From positions 124,001 through 188,000 of the forward strand of contig CADBYI010000011.1 in the NCBI GenBank assembly GCA_902798825.1: DNA of 64,000 bases, written 5' to 3'. Source of the DNA: an uncultured Eubacteriales bacterium. GTDB lineage: Bacteria > Bacillota > Clostridia > Christensenellales > CAG-138. The translations under genes were made by a program, and so were the position numbers. The notes below the pieces were generated by a model. The model was not told the DNA's origin. It did no database searches and saw nothing but the letters and a program-made list of their open reading frames with translations. Below are positions 1-8,017 of the stretch, in pieces. Each line of letters begins with the position of its first letter. Position 1 is the first letter of the stretch.

Positions 1-191
1 GAGGCCCCCTTCAGGGCCTCGGCGGTGAGCCGGACCTTGTTGGTCAGCACCACGTCCGCCCCCCTCAACCGCTGGGGCACCAGAACGGGATCGGTCCGAT
101 CATAGAGGGACAACGTCCCCAAGGCCCGCCAGGGGGCCAGCTCCAGCTCCTCCACCTTCAGGGTCTTTGCGTCCAGGACCACGATCTGCAT
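1..191 (-). CDS. D-2-hydroxyacid dehydrogenase, N-terminal part only
   Basis: This is the start of a gene that leaves the window at base 1; 63 codons are visible. The visible N-terminus (MQIVVLDAKTL, then a stretch ending VVLTNKVRLTAEALKGA) matches the substrate-binding half of the NAD-dependent D-2-hydroxyacid dehydrogenase family (glycerate/hydroxypyruvate, D-lactate or 3-phosphoglycerate enzymes). The NAD-binding GxGxxG motif would lie outside the window, so the substrate cannot be named. The ATG at 191-189 is preceded by a GGGAG ribosome site, and a well-spaced promoter lies further upstream at 228-256. It is divergent from trkA. Confidence 0.72.
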   Translation of the reverse strand, partial: MQIVVLDAKTLKVEELELAPWRALGTLSLYDRTDPVLVPQRLRGADVVLTNKVRLTAEALKGA

Positions 192-227
192 ACCAATTCT
201 CCCTTTTTTTCGCACTTTTTCAGCCTC

Positions 228-256
228 ATTGTAGTCCCTCGGCTGGGGGGCGTCAA
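228..256 (-). promoter_or_regulatory. Sigma-A promoter for the 2-hydroxyacid dehydrogenase
   Basis: On the minus strand TTGACG (256-251) and TACAAT (233-228) are separated by 17 bp, which is close to the housekeeping consensus. It sits about 37 bases upstream of the dehydrogenase ATG. Confidence 0.6.
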
Positions 257-288
257 ATGAACTTTCCTTGAACGCTCCCCCCGCTTCG

Positions 289-320
289 TTGCCAAAATGA
301 GGGGAACATGATAGTATATA
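289..320 (+). promoter_or_regulatory. Possible promoter for trkAH
   Basis: TTGCCA at 289-294 is followed by an AT-rich stretch with TAGTAT at 17 bp spacing (312-317) or TATATA at 20 bp (315-320). Neither -10 option is ideal, so the exact hexamer is uncertain, but this is the only AT-rich patch between the two divergent genes. Confidence 0.4.
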
Positions 321-349
321 AGATAAATATTTTCATTGGGGGCATCGCT

Positions 350-1726
350 ATGTTTATCATCGTGGTCGGTCAGGGCAAGGTGGGCACCACCCTTTCCTCC
401 CAGCTGTGCGCGGAGGGCCATGACATCGTCATCATCGATCGGGAGGCCGATGTGCTCAAAAAGCTTCAGGAGACGCTGGACGTGGCCACCCTCTGCGGCA
501 ACGGCGCCGCCGGCTCCGTGCTGGAGGAGGCGGGCGCGGCCCGGGCGGATCTGCTCATCGCCTGCACCGACAGCGACGAGGTGAACCTGTTAAGCTGCAT
601 GGTGGCCCGAAAGCTGGGCACCAAGAACACCATCGCCCGGGTCCGGAACCCGGAGTACGACAGCGACCTTCGGCTGCTGAAGGACGAGTTTCACATCTCC
701 CTGTCCATCAATCCGGAGCTCACCTGCGCGAGAGAGATCTTCCGCATCCTCCGCTTCCCCGCCTTTTTGAAGCGGGAGACCTTCCTGCGGGACAAGGCGG
801 AGCTGGTGGAGCTGAAGGTGGCCCCGGGCAGCGAGCTGGACGGGCTCAAGCTCATGGATCTAAGGCGGCTCACCGACGAGAAGGCCCTGATCTGCGCCGT
901 GGAGCGGCAGGGCCAGGTGACCATCCCCGACGGCACCTTCGTCCTCCAGGGGAACGACAGGATCTCCCTCACCGCCGAGGCCTCGGGCCTGGTCCGGTTC
1001 ATGAACGATCTGAAGCTTCCGGCCCCCAGCATCCGCAAGGTCATGATGGTGGGCGGCAGCCGCATCGCCATCCACGTGGCCCGGATGCTGATCAAGAACA
1101 AGGGCCGGGTCACCATCATCGAGAACGATGCCGAAAAGTGCCGCCTGCTGACGGAGCTTCTCCCGGAGGCCACCATCATCAGCGGGAACGGGTCACTGCA
1201 GGAGGTGCTTTTGGCCGAGGGCGTGAAGGACACGGACGCCGTGCTGGCTCTGACGGGCTTCGACGAGGAGAATCTGACCATCTCCATGTTCGCCAACTAT
1301 CTGAAGGTGCCCAAGACCGTCACCAAGATCGACCGGACCGAGTATCTGGAGGTCTATTCCAACGCCGGTATCGACACCATCGTGTCCCCGAAGCTCCTCA
1401 CCGCCAACGAGATCGTCCGCTACGTTCGGGCCATGGGCAGCCGATCCGGCCAGTCCATGCTGGCCCTGAGCCGGTTCATGGACGGCAAGGTGGAGGCCAT
1501 GGAGTTCATCGTACCCGCCGGGGCCAACTACTGCGACATCCCCTTCAAGGCCCTCCAGGCCCGGAAGCGGAAGAACACCCTGGTGGCCGCCATCGCCCGG
1601 AACCGGCAGCTCATCATCCCCAGCGGCAACGACTGCCTGCTGCCCGAGGATCGGGTGGTCATCGTGGCCCCCAGGGACGTGACCATATCGGAACTTAAGG
1701 ACGTGTTTCCCGGAGGCAACGTATGA
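350..1726 (+). CDS. trkA: Trk potassium uptake system regulatory NAD-binding protein TrkA
   Basis: Cytoplasmic gating subunit of the Trk/Ktr potassium channel; it binds NAD(H)/nucleotides and controls the TrkH pore. The 458-residue length fits the family. Two tandem RCK units are visible: a Rossmann start (IIVVGQGKVG, residues 3-12) with a TrkA_C part, then a second Rossmann start (KVMMVGGSRIA, about 228-238) with a second TrkA_C part. I chose the ATG at 350 because a GGGGGC ribosome site lies 7 bases upstream; an in-frame ATG at 308 has no such site. The stop overlaps the trkH start (ATGA), so the two subunits are translationally coupled. Confidence 0.93.
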   Translation: MFIIVVGQGKVGTTLSSQLCAEGHDIVIIDREADVLKKLQETLDVATLCGNGAAGSVLEEAGAARADLLIACTDSDEVNLLSCMVARKLGTKNTIARVRNPEYDSDLRLLKDEFHISLSINPELTCAREIFRILRFPAFLKRETFLRDKAELVELKVAPGSELDGLKLMDLRRLTDEKALICAVERQGQVTIPDGTFVLQGNDRISLTAEASGLVRFMNDLKLPAPSIRKVMMVGGSRIAIHVARMLIKNKGRVTIIENDAEKCRLLTELLPEATIISGNGSLQEVLLAEGVKDTDAVLALTGFDEENLTISMFANYLKVPKTVTKIDRTEYLEVYSNAGIDTIVSPKLLTANEIVRYVRAMGSRSGQSMLALSRFMDGKVEAMEFIVPAGANYCDIPFKALQARKRKNTLVAAIARNRQLIIPSGNDCLLPEDRVVIVAPRDVTISELKDVFPGGNV

Positions 1727-3177
1727 ACGGCCGGGCCGTCAGATACTTCATCGGCCATATTCTGCGCTGGGAAGCCATATTGATGCTCCCCGCCCTCGTC
1801 ATCTCCATGATGGATCGATCCTGGGGGGCGGTGAACGGGTTCCTGATCACCATGCTCCTGCTGCTGGTCACGTCCTCGTTGCTGCTGTTCATCGGGCAGA
1901 AGGGGGACCACAGCATCCAGGCCCGGGAGGGGTTTTTGATCGTGGGGCTAAGCTGGGTCCTTCTGTCCCTCTTCGGCGCCCTGCCCTTCACCCTTTCCGG
2001 CCAGATCCCCCGGTACGTGGACGCCCTCTTTGAGACCGCGTCAGGCTTCACCACCACGGGGGCCAGCATCCTGACCAACATCGAGGGCCTGTGCCGGGGC
2101 CTGCTGTTCTGGCGCAGCTTCACCCACTGGATCGGCGGCATGGGCGTGCTGGTGTTCGTCATGGCCATCATCCCCCTCAGCAAGGGCAGCGGCGAAAGCA
2201 TGCACCTCCTCAGGGCGGAGAGCCCCGGCCCCGACGTGGGCAAGGTGTCCCCCACCATGCGCAAGACCACCCGTGTCCTGTACGCCATCTATCTGGGCAT
2301 CACCCTGCTGACCTTTTTGCTGCTGGTCCTGGGGGGCGACCCGGCCTTCGACAGCTTCTGCAACGCCGTGGGCGCCGCGGGCACCGGGGGCTTTGCCATC
2401 AAGAACGCGGGCATCGCCGCCTACAGCCACTATACCCAGACCGTTCTCTCCTTCGCCATGATGGCCTTCGGCGTCAACTTTTCCGTCTATTATCTCATTC
2501 TGACCCGGCAGGCCAAGCGGGCCCTGAAGGACGAGGAACTCCACTGGTATGTGGGCATCATCCTGGGGGTGCTGGTGATCTTGGTCCTGAACACCCGCAA
2601 ACTCTTCCCCAGCCTTGCCGAAGCCGTCCACCACGTGTTCTTCACCATCTGCTCCATCATCACCACCACGGGCTTTGCCACGGTGGACTTCAATCTGTGG
2701 CCGGAGCTGTCGAAATGGATCTTGGTGCTCCTTATGTTCATGGGGGCCAGCGCGGGCAGCACCGGCGGCGGCATGAAGGTGAGCCGCATCCTCATTTTGA
2801 CCAAGAGTCTGAAGAACCAGATCGCCACCATGCTGCGGCCCCGCAGCGTCCACACCGTCCGCCTCAACAAGAAGGTGGTGGAGGACGCCACGGTCCGGGG
2901 CGTCCACGTGTTCGCCCTGGCCTACTTCTTCATATTGGCCATCTCCGCCCTCATCGTGTCGGTGGACAACTTCGACGGGGTCACCACCCTGACCAGCGTC
3001 ATCGCCTGCATCAGCAACATCGGCCCCGGCCTCAACATGGTGGGCCCCACGGGGAACTACGCCGCCTTCTCGGATTTGTCGAAGATCGTGCTGAGCCTGG
3101 ACATGCTCTTCGGCCGCCTGGAGATATTCCCCATGCTGCTCCTCTTTGCGCCGTCCGCGTGGCGAAGGAACGGGTAA
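1723..3177 (+). CDS. trkH: Trk potassium uptake pore protein TrkH/TrkG
   Basis: Integral membrane K+ (or Na+) translocating subunit that pairs with TrkA. The 484 residues are mostly hydrophobic. The four pore-loop selectivity signatures typical of the SKT superfamily can be seen: ASGFTTTGAS (about 107-116), VGAAGTGGFA (about 217-226), ITTTGFATVD (about 315-324) and SNIGPGLNMVG (about 430-440), together with the family hallmark MGASAGSTGGG near 345. It begins inside the trkA stop codon. A KdpD/KdpE-like potassium-sensing pair sits 2.3 kb downstream on the other strand, which makes local control of this transporter plausible but unproven. Confidence 0.94.
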   Translation: MNGRAVRYFIGHILRWEAILMLPALVISMMDRSWGAVNGFLITMLLLLVTSSLLLFIGQKGDHSIQAREGFLIVGLSWVLLSLFGALPFTLSGQIPRYVDALFETASGFTTTGASILTNIEGLCRGLLFWRSFTHWIGGMGVLVFVMAIIPLSKGSGESMHLLRAESPGPDVGKVSPTMRKTTRVLYAIYLGITLLTFLLLVLGGDPAFDSFCNAVGAAGTGGFAIKNAGIAAYSHYTQTVLSFAMMAFGVNFSVYYLILTRQAKRALKDEELHWYVGIILGVLVILVLNTRKLFPSLAEAVHHVFFTICSIITTTGFATVDFNLWPELSKWILVLLMFMGASAGSTGGGMKVSRILILTKSLKNQIATMLRPRSVHTVRLNKKVVEDATVRGVHVFALAYFFILAISALIVSVDNFDGVTTLTSVIACISNIGPGLNMVGPTGNYAAFSDLSKIVLSLDMLFGRLEIFPMLLLFAPSAWRRNG

Positions 3178-3232
3178 ACGAACGGGACGGGCAAGCCCGT
3201 CCCCTACGGTTAGTCAAGCATAGTATGATGTA

Positions 3233-3262
3233 GGGGAGGGGCTTGCCCCTCCCGCTTTTTTT
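3233..3262 (+). terminator. Terminator after trkH (GGGGAGGGGC-type palindrome)
   Basis: GGGAGGGGC and GCCCCTCCC arms around TTG are followed by GCTTTTTTT, a rho-independent terminator for trkAH. The last T bases overlap the stop codon of the convergent HAD gene. The same palindrome recurs near 43530 and 48120. Confidence 0.7.
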
Positions 3263-3917
3263 ACCGGCGTTCCAGATAGTTTCCCAATTCACTGAGGTCC
3301 CGCAGCACCGGGACGCCGGTTTTCAGCAGCCGTTCCCGGCTTTGGTGGCCCCCCTCCAGCAGGACACAGGGGCAGCCGATGGCGGAGGACACCTCGAAGT
3401 CGTGGTCCGTGTCCCCGATGAACAGGGCCCGCTCCCGGGGGATGCCCTCCGATTCGATGAAATCCCGGGCCAGGGCCGCCTTGGAGAAAGCGTAGTGGTC
3501 CGTGAGGCCCAGCTTCCGCTCGAACCGGTCCCCCACGTCCCCGAAGGCCGCCACCTGCTCGAGAAGCTGGTCTCGCCTGGTGGCGGACAGGAGCACCTGC
3601 CGATAGCCCTCCCCGTTCAATCTGTCCAGAAAAGCCAGGATGCCCGGCCGCAGGACGGCGGTTCCATAGAGCCTGTCGTAGTGGACGATGAACTCGTCCG
3701 CCACGGACTCGTAGGGCTCGTCCCCGGGGCCGAAGCGATAGCCCATCTTTTCATAATAGGCCTTGATGGGGAAGCCGAACACCGCCCGATAGGCGTCCAT
3801 GTCCGGAAGCGTGGGGATGCCCCGCTCCGCCAGCATGATGTTGGCGATGGTCTTGCAGACCAGGGCGTCGTCCAGTATGGTCCCGTTCCAGTCCCAGATG
3901 ATCAGTTCAGGCTTCAT
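3261..3917 (-). CDS. HAD-family phosphatase (phosphoglycolate phosphatase-like)
   Basis: Soluble 218-residue hydrolase of the haloacid dehalogenase superfamily. Motif I is IIWDWNGTILDD (residues 5-16) with the nucleophile and acid/base aspartates, motif II is the LLSATRR region, and motif IV is LFIGDTDHD, which supplies the Mg-binding acidic residues. The cap is of the alpha-helical C1 type seen in Gph/PGP enzymes. The real substrate is unknown. The start at 3917 is chosen because a GGGAGGGG ribosome site lies just upstream; the reading frame stays open further upstream but without coding character. It is monocistronic, with its own promoter at 3946-3974. Confidence 0.85.
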   Translation of the reverse strand: MKPELIIWDWNGTILDDALVCKTIANIMLAERGIPTLPDMDAYRAVFGFPIKAYYEKMGYRFGPGDEPYESVADEFIVHYDRLYGTAVLRPGILAFLDRLNGEGYRQVLLSATRRDQLLEQVAAFGDVGDRFERKLGLTDHYAFSKAALARDFIESEGIPRERALFIGDTDHDFEVSSAIGCPCVLLEGGHQSRERLLKTGVPVLRDLSELGNYLERR

Positions 3918-3945
3918 AGGCCCCTCCCAGTGGATAGTGGCTATA

Positions 3946-3974
3946 AGTATACCCGACCCCGCCCGGTTTTTCAA
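3946..3974 (-). promoter_or_regulatory. Sigma-A promoter for the HAD phosphatase
   Basis: Minus-strand TTGAAA (3974-3969) and TATACT (3951-3946) are spaced by exactly 17 bp, about 30 bases upstream of the gene's ATG. Confidence 0.65.
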
Positions 3975-4155
3975 GGGGGGATGGCCCGCTTTCCCCCCTT
4001 TGCTGCGAAGGGTCCGGCTGCCAAAAAAGGCGCTAAGAAACCGGAAGGATTTGTCGCCTTTCGCCACAAAGAGAAGCGAATATGCTATAAAAAAAGGTAA
4101 GCCGATGTGGGAACATTCGCCCCGCATCGGAACAAAATGCGCAAGGAGGGTTTCT

Positions 4156-5427
4156 ATGGCAAACAATCAACCCAAGAAGGGCGGTATCCTGCGGGCATAC
4201 CTGAACTTCAACGTACTGTACAAGATCCTCATCGGTCTGGTCATCGGCGCGGTGGCGGGCATCATCCTGGCCATGAACGGCGTCACGGCTCTGCCCAAGT
4301 GGATCAGCATGTTCGGCACCATCTTCACCCGTCTCTTGAAGATGATCATCATCCCCATGATCGTGGGCTCCCTGGTGGTGGGCGCGTCCTCCGTGTCTCC
4401 CGCCAACGTGGGCAAGGTGGGCATCCGCGTGGTCATCATCTACCTGGTGACCTCCGCCTTCGGCGTCATCATCGGCCTGTTGATGGGCAACATCTTCCAG
4501 CCCCATGCTGAGCTGGCCGCCGTCACGCAGCTGGCCGCCGACGCCGCCGGCAAGACCGCCGAGACCAACGTGTGGGACATCATCGCCAACATCATCCCCA
4601 CCAGCGTCCTTTCCTCCCTGGTGAACGAGACCGTGCTCCAGGTGATCTTCTTCTCCCTGATCTTCGGCCTGTGCCTGTCCTTCATGAAGGTGTCCGAGGA
4701 TGAGCGCATCCGCACCATCTCCACCACCATGTACAACATCTTCGACTGCCTGGCCGAAGTCATGATGAAGATCGTGGCCGGCATCATGCAGTACGCCCCC
4801 ATCGGCGTGGCCGTGCTGATCTGCGAGGTGTTCGCCAAGAACGGCGCCAAGGTGGCCGCATCCACATCATCGCGGTCTATGGCGGCCTGCTCGCCATCTT
4901 CAAGATCAAGATCGGCACCTTCTTCAAGGAGGCCCGGACGCCCTTCATCACCGCGTTCGTCACCCGTTCCTCCAACGGCACCCTGCCCACCACCTTCGCC
5001 GCGGCGGAGAACCTGGGCGTGGACAAGGAGGTCTATGCCTTCTCCCTGCCTCTGGGCGCCACCATCAACATGGACGGCACGGCCATCTACCAGGGCGTGT
5101 GCGCGTTCTTCCTGGTCATGAGCTGCTTCGGCCGCGGGCTGACCATGGGTGAGATGGGCATGATCGTGCTGCTGGCCACCCTGGCTTCCATCGGCACCGC
5201 AGGCGTGCCCGGCGCCGGCGCCATCATGCTGGCCATGGTCATGCAGGGCATCGACATGCCCATCGAAGCGGGTTCCGTCCTGGCCGGCGCCTACGCCATG
5301 ATCCTGGGCATCGACGCCATCCTGGATATGGGCCGTACCGCCCTGAACGTCACCGGCGATTTGACCTGCACCTGCTGCATCGCCAAGAAGCTGGGCTTCC
5401 TCAAGGGCCGATTCCAAGATCAGATAA
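4156..5427 (+). pseudogene. Dicarboxylate/amino acid:cation symporter, frame-broken
   Basis: A DAACS-family (GltP/DctA/SstT-like) membrane symporter for acidic amino acids or dicarboxylates. The first 234 codons read cleanly from ATG 4156 (AAGGAGGG ribosome site) to about 4857. The rest of the family then continues in another frame from RIHIIAVYGG at about 4859, including the substrate-site motifs SSNGTLPTT and LGATINMDGTA and the later AGVPGAGAIM. Residues expected between NGAK and the IHIIAVYGG helix are missing, so this is a small deletion rather than a single-base slip. Near the C-terminus (about 5412) the frame also runs past a terminator, whereas a +1 shift gives a tidy stop at 5425-5427, suggesting a second indel. 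It could be a real pseudogene or assembly error. Confidence 0.85.
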
Positions 5428-5448
5428 AACCCGATCGCCAGACGAAAA

Positions 5449-5474
5449 AGGGGCAGCGCGCGCTGCCTCTTTTT
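5449..5474. terminator. Bidirectional terminator between symporter and kdpE-like gene
   Basis: A perfect 16-nt palindrome GGCAGCGCGCGCTGCC (5452-5467) is preceded by AAAAAG and followed by TCTTTTT, so it can end transcripts arriving from both convergent genes. Confidence 0.7.
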
Positions 5475-5487
5475 CCTTTCGCTGCAC

Positions 5488-6195
5488 TCATCTGTCCGCC
5501 AGTCGATAGCCCACGCCGATCTCCGTAAAGATATACCGTGGCTCGTTGGGGTCCGCTTCGATCTTCCGCCGAATGCTGGCCATGTGGACCCGCAAGATCT
5601 TGTTGTCCATGCTGACTGCCGGACCCCACAGCTCCCGCAGCATGGTCCGATAGGTGAGCACCCGTCCGGGATGCAGCCCCAGCAGGGCCACGATCCTGAA
5701 CTCATTTGGCGTCAGCTGGACGTCCTGGCCGCGGACATAGACCCGCCGCTTATTGTAGTCGATCGCCAGGTCCCCGACGGTGTAGATGCCCGTGAGCCCC
5801 AGCTGCTCGTTTTCCGCCGTGGTCCTGGTATGGCGCAGAGCGGTGCGGATGCGGGCCAGCAGCTCCACCGTACCGAAGGGCTTGACCATATAATCGTCCG
5901 CCCCCTGGTCCAAGGCCGTGGCCTTGTCCTGCTCCGTGTCCCGAGCGGAGATCACCAGGATGGGTATGCGGGTCCATTGCCGCACGCTCTGTATGATGCT
6001 GCCGCCGTCCATGTCTGGCAGTCCCAAATCCAGCAGGATGCAGTCCGGACAGTGGGAGGAGATGATGCTCAAGGCGCCCGTCCCGGTCCCGGCCAGGAGC
6101 ACGTCGTATCCCGCCGCTTTCAGCGTTGTTTTCAAAAAGGCGACGATGCCTTCGTCATCCTCTACGATCAGGATTTTGTTGTGTGCTTCCGCCAT
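5488..6195 (-). CDS. kdpE: Response regulator, KdpE-like (OmpR family)
   Basis: DNA-binding response regulator of 235 residues, partner of the kinase encoded immediately upstream. The receiver domain (about 6-120) has the acidic pair EDD, the phospho-acceptor in LLDLGLPDMDG, a conserved ISARD and the lysine in MVKPF. The C-terminal winged helix (about 135-230) shows LTPNEFRIVALLGLHPGRVLT and a final VGYRLAD, typical of OmpR/KdpE. The kinase stop and this ATG overlap (TGATG). No kdpFABC genes are visible nearby, so the target may be the trkAH genes or the symporter; that is inference from proximity. The ribosome site AGAAAGGAAA precedes the start. Confidence 0.88.
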   Translation of the reverse strand: MAEAHNKILIVEDDEGIVAFLKTTLKAAGYDVLLAGTGTGALSIISSHCPDCILLDLGLPDMDGGSIIQSVRQWTRIPILVISARDTEQDKATALDQGADDYMVKPFGTVELLARIRTALRHTRTTAENEQLGLTGIYTVGDLAIDYNKRRVYVRGQDVQLTPNEFRIVALLGLHPGRVLTYRTMLRELWGPAVSMDNKILRVHMASIRRKIEADPNEPRYIFTEIGVGYRLADR

Positions 6196-7256
6196 CAGCT
6201 TTTCCTTTCTGCAAGGGGTAGATAAAATCGGACGCAAAGACCCCCATGGGCCTTGCTTTTGCTCACCGAAAGCTCGCCCCCGTGAGCCCGCACGATGGAC
6301 CGGCATACGGAAAGCCCGATGCCCATGTTCCGCCTGTCGTCGGGCCGGGGCCGGACAGGGGCCACGGCTTCCCGCAGGGGCTGGGGTGGGAGCCCCGGGG
6401 AGATTCCGCAGCCGTCATCCTCGATGGACAGGGTGACCCGATCCCCCTCCTGTGCGATATGAAACCAAATCCGGGTGGCGCCTTCGGCGTGGGCGCTGAC
6501 GTTGTCAAACAGGTTCAGCAGCACCTGCTCGATGAGCGTGGCGTCCATGGGCACCAGCAGGATGTCCCTGGGCACATCCACCGACACGGGCAGGGCGGTA
6601 TCGCTGCGATGATACTTCAGCACCGCGCTGCCGACGATCTCCTCCAACACCTCGTCCTGCTTCTGCAGCCGCGCGTCGTTGCCGGAGAAACGGGTCACAG
6701 ACAGCAGATTTTCCGTCACCCGCACCAGCCATTTTGCATCCTTCTGGATGCTGTCGATCATTCCTCGCTGATCCTCCCCGGACAGCTCCTGCTCCTGCAG
6801 GGCGGACGCGGCCCCCAGGATGGAGGCCAGGGGCGTGCGGATATCGTGGGCCACGGCCCGCAGCAGGTCCGCGTGCACCCGTTCCCGCTCCATCTCCAGC
6901 CTAAGCTGCTCCTGGTGCTTGGCCCGGCTGGTCAGGGCGCTGATCAGGATGGATACGATCAGCATGACCATCACCGTCAACGGATATCCCGGATAGGTCA
7001 CGTCGAAGTTCCAGAATGGATAGGTGAATATGTAGTTGACGCAGAAGGTGCCAACCAAAGAGGCGCCGATGCCCCACAAATACCCTTCCGTGAACCGGGC
7101 CACCAGGGATACCGCCAGGATGAACACCGCCATGGCAAAGGGGTTGTTGTCGTCGTCCACCGTGGAAAGCGCTAGCGACAGCAGCACCGCCCCGGAAAGG
7201 ATCAGCACTGTCAGGCCCAGGTCTATAAGCATTCGTTTGGGAGAGGAACGGACCAT
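6195..7256 (-). CDS. kdpD: Sensor histidine kinase, short KdpD-like (DUF4118)
   Basis: Membrane histidine kinase of 353 residues. Four hydrophobic segments (about 10-110, DUF4118 of KdpD) are followed by the dimerisation/phospho-acceptor helix AVAHDIRTPLASILGAA (about 134-150) and an ATPase domain with DDGCGISPG and GIGLSVCRSIVRAHGG. It lacks the roughly 400-residue N-terminal KdpD/UspA sensor region of Escherichia coli KdpD, so it resembles only the C-terminal half of that protein. The N-box reads NLFDNVSAHAEG, slightly divergent but with the key asparagine. It overlaps the kdpE start by one base. An ATTCGTT/AACGAAT inverted repeat sits upstream of the gene. Confidence 0.87.
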   Translation of the reverse strand: MVRSSPKRMLIDLGLTVLILSGAVLLSLALSTVDDDNNPFAMAVFILAVSLVARFTEGYLWGIGASLVGTFCVNYIFTYPFWNFDVTYPGYPLTVMVMLIVSILISALTSRAKHQEQLRLEMERERVHADLLRAVAHDIRTPLASILGAASALQEQELSGEDQRGMIDSIQKDAKWLVRVTENLLSVTRFSGNDARLQKQDEVLEEIVGSAVLKYHRSDTALPVSVDVPRDILLVPMDATLIEQVLLNLFDNVSAHAEGATRIWFHIAQEGDRVTLSIEDDGCGISPGLPPQPLREAVAPVRPRPDDRRNMGIGLSVCRSIVRAHGGELSVSKSKAHGGLCVRFYLPLAERKS

Positions 7257-7266
7257 ATTGACCTCG

Positions 7267-7287
7267 ATTCGTTATATTTCAACGAAT
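7267..7287. promoter_or_regulatory. Inverted repeat upstream of the kdpD-like kinase
   Basis: ATTCGTT (7267-7273) and AACGAAT (7281-7287) form a perfect 7-7-7 inverted repeat just upstream of the kinase ATG and just downstream of a minus-strand TATGAT -10-like hexamer (about 7296-7291). It is a candidate autoregulatory operator; no experimental motif is known to me. Confidence 0.4.
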
Positions 7288-7394
7288 ATATCATACCACC
7301 TATTTTCGGTAAAAAAACGTGTAAAGCCCTTTCTTTCCGGAAAATTAGCGGACAGCTGTTGTATGATGAGAAAAAATTTGCAGGGGGAAAGAGA

Positions 7395-7568
7395 ATGTAC
7401 AGCGAAGAATACGAAGCTGCGAAAAAAGAATTCGTCAATTGTCTCGTGATGGGCTGGATCGGCTTGGGCATACCCTATGTGATCGCGTTCAAGGAATGGT
7501 GGCCCATCATGAAGCGGGAAAAGAAAAAGGCCCTGTCCCAGCAAGGGGCGGAACCTTCTCAAGCCTGA
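7395..7568 (+). CDS. Small single-span membrane protein of unknown function
   Basis: 57 residues starting MYSEEYEAAKKEF, with one hydrophobic span (about 14-33, LVMGWIGLGIPYVIAF) followed by WW and a lysine-rich tail, which predicts an inside-positive C-terminus. I chose the ATG at 7395 because an AGGGGGAAAGAG ribosome site precedes it; an in-frame ATG at 7359 would swallow that site. It is divergent from the kinase gene and ends inside the 5' stem of the candidate RNA structure at 7567-7735. I recognise no family. Confidence 0.6.
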   Translation: MYSEEYEAAKKEFVNCLVMGWIGLGIPYVIAFKEWWPIMKREKKKALSQQGAEPSQA

Positions 7569-7733
7569 CCGTAGGGAGAACGGACAGGCGCTCCTGCGAG
7601 CCCGCTTTGAGCACCACGCTATTTCAAAGCCAGGATAACCCCTCCTTACTTTGGCAAAGCGGGCTCGACGGGAGCGTACTTGACCCAACAGGAACTACGA
7701 TCATATATTCGCCTCTTAGTGGGCGTTTTTTAT
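7567..7733 (+). ncRNA. Candidate structured RNA ending in a terminator
   Basis: A short closing helix (GACCGTAG 7567-7574 with CTACGATC 7695-7702, 7 of 8 pairs) encloses a large internal bubble and a long terminal helix of about 22 bp (7588-7609 with 7655-7676) capped by a smaller CAAAG/CTTTG hairpin. CGCC-TCTTAGTG-GGCG followed by TTTTTT (7710-7731) can end the transcript. The shape recalls 6S-type RNAs, but I cannot match a sequence signature, and it could equally be another palindromic element of this genome. Its strand is assumed from the terminator. Confidence 0.35.
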
Positions 7734-7938
7734 TTGGGCCCGTCCAAAAGGGGAGCCCTTTTTTTCTCCCCGTCGCGGCTGCGCCGCCTGGTAGAGGGAG
7801 TATTTGGGATATGGCTGTGCGCCTCGCGCCAGTGCAGCGCCGTCCGGTCCAAGACCCTACGCTATCGGTTGGGCGAAGCGCGGGCCCTGTACCCGTTTTA
7901 TTCACAGTCTATTCATCGGCGGCGGGACCCCCCTGCCC
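7734..7938. other. Stretch without a recognisable gene between the RNA candidate and the ftsK promoter
   Basis: It holds a second terminator-like hairpin (AAAAGGG-GAG-CCCTTTTTTT, 7746-7765). The rest stays open in more than one frame but has no ribosome site and no family resemblance. I see no gene here. Confidence 0.5.
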
Positions 7939-7967
7939 TTGCAAGGGGCGGGCGGCGGGTGTATACT
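7939..7967 (+). promoter_or_regulatory. Promoter for the ftsK-rimO-pgsA-cinA run
   Basis: TTGCAA (7939-7944) and TATACT (7962-7967) are separated by 17 bp. Transcription would start near 7974, giving a leader of about 45 bases before the TTG start of ftsK. Confidence 0.7.
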
Positions 7968-8017
7968 ATTATGGAAATAATATGGGGTATGATCCCCGTT
8001 CGCAGGAGAGAAATAGA

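Noticed and set aside
7569-8017. T-box or other known riboswitch before ftsK
   Set aside because: There is no T-box AGGGTGGAACCGCG-type sequence, no SRP GGAAGGAAGCAG loop and no recognised aptamer core, so only a generic RNA candidate is listed.
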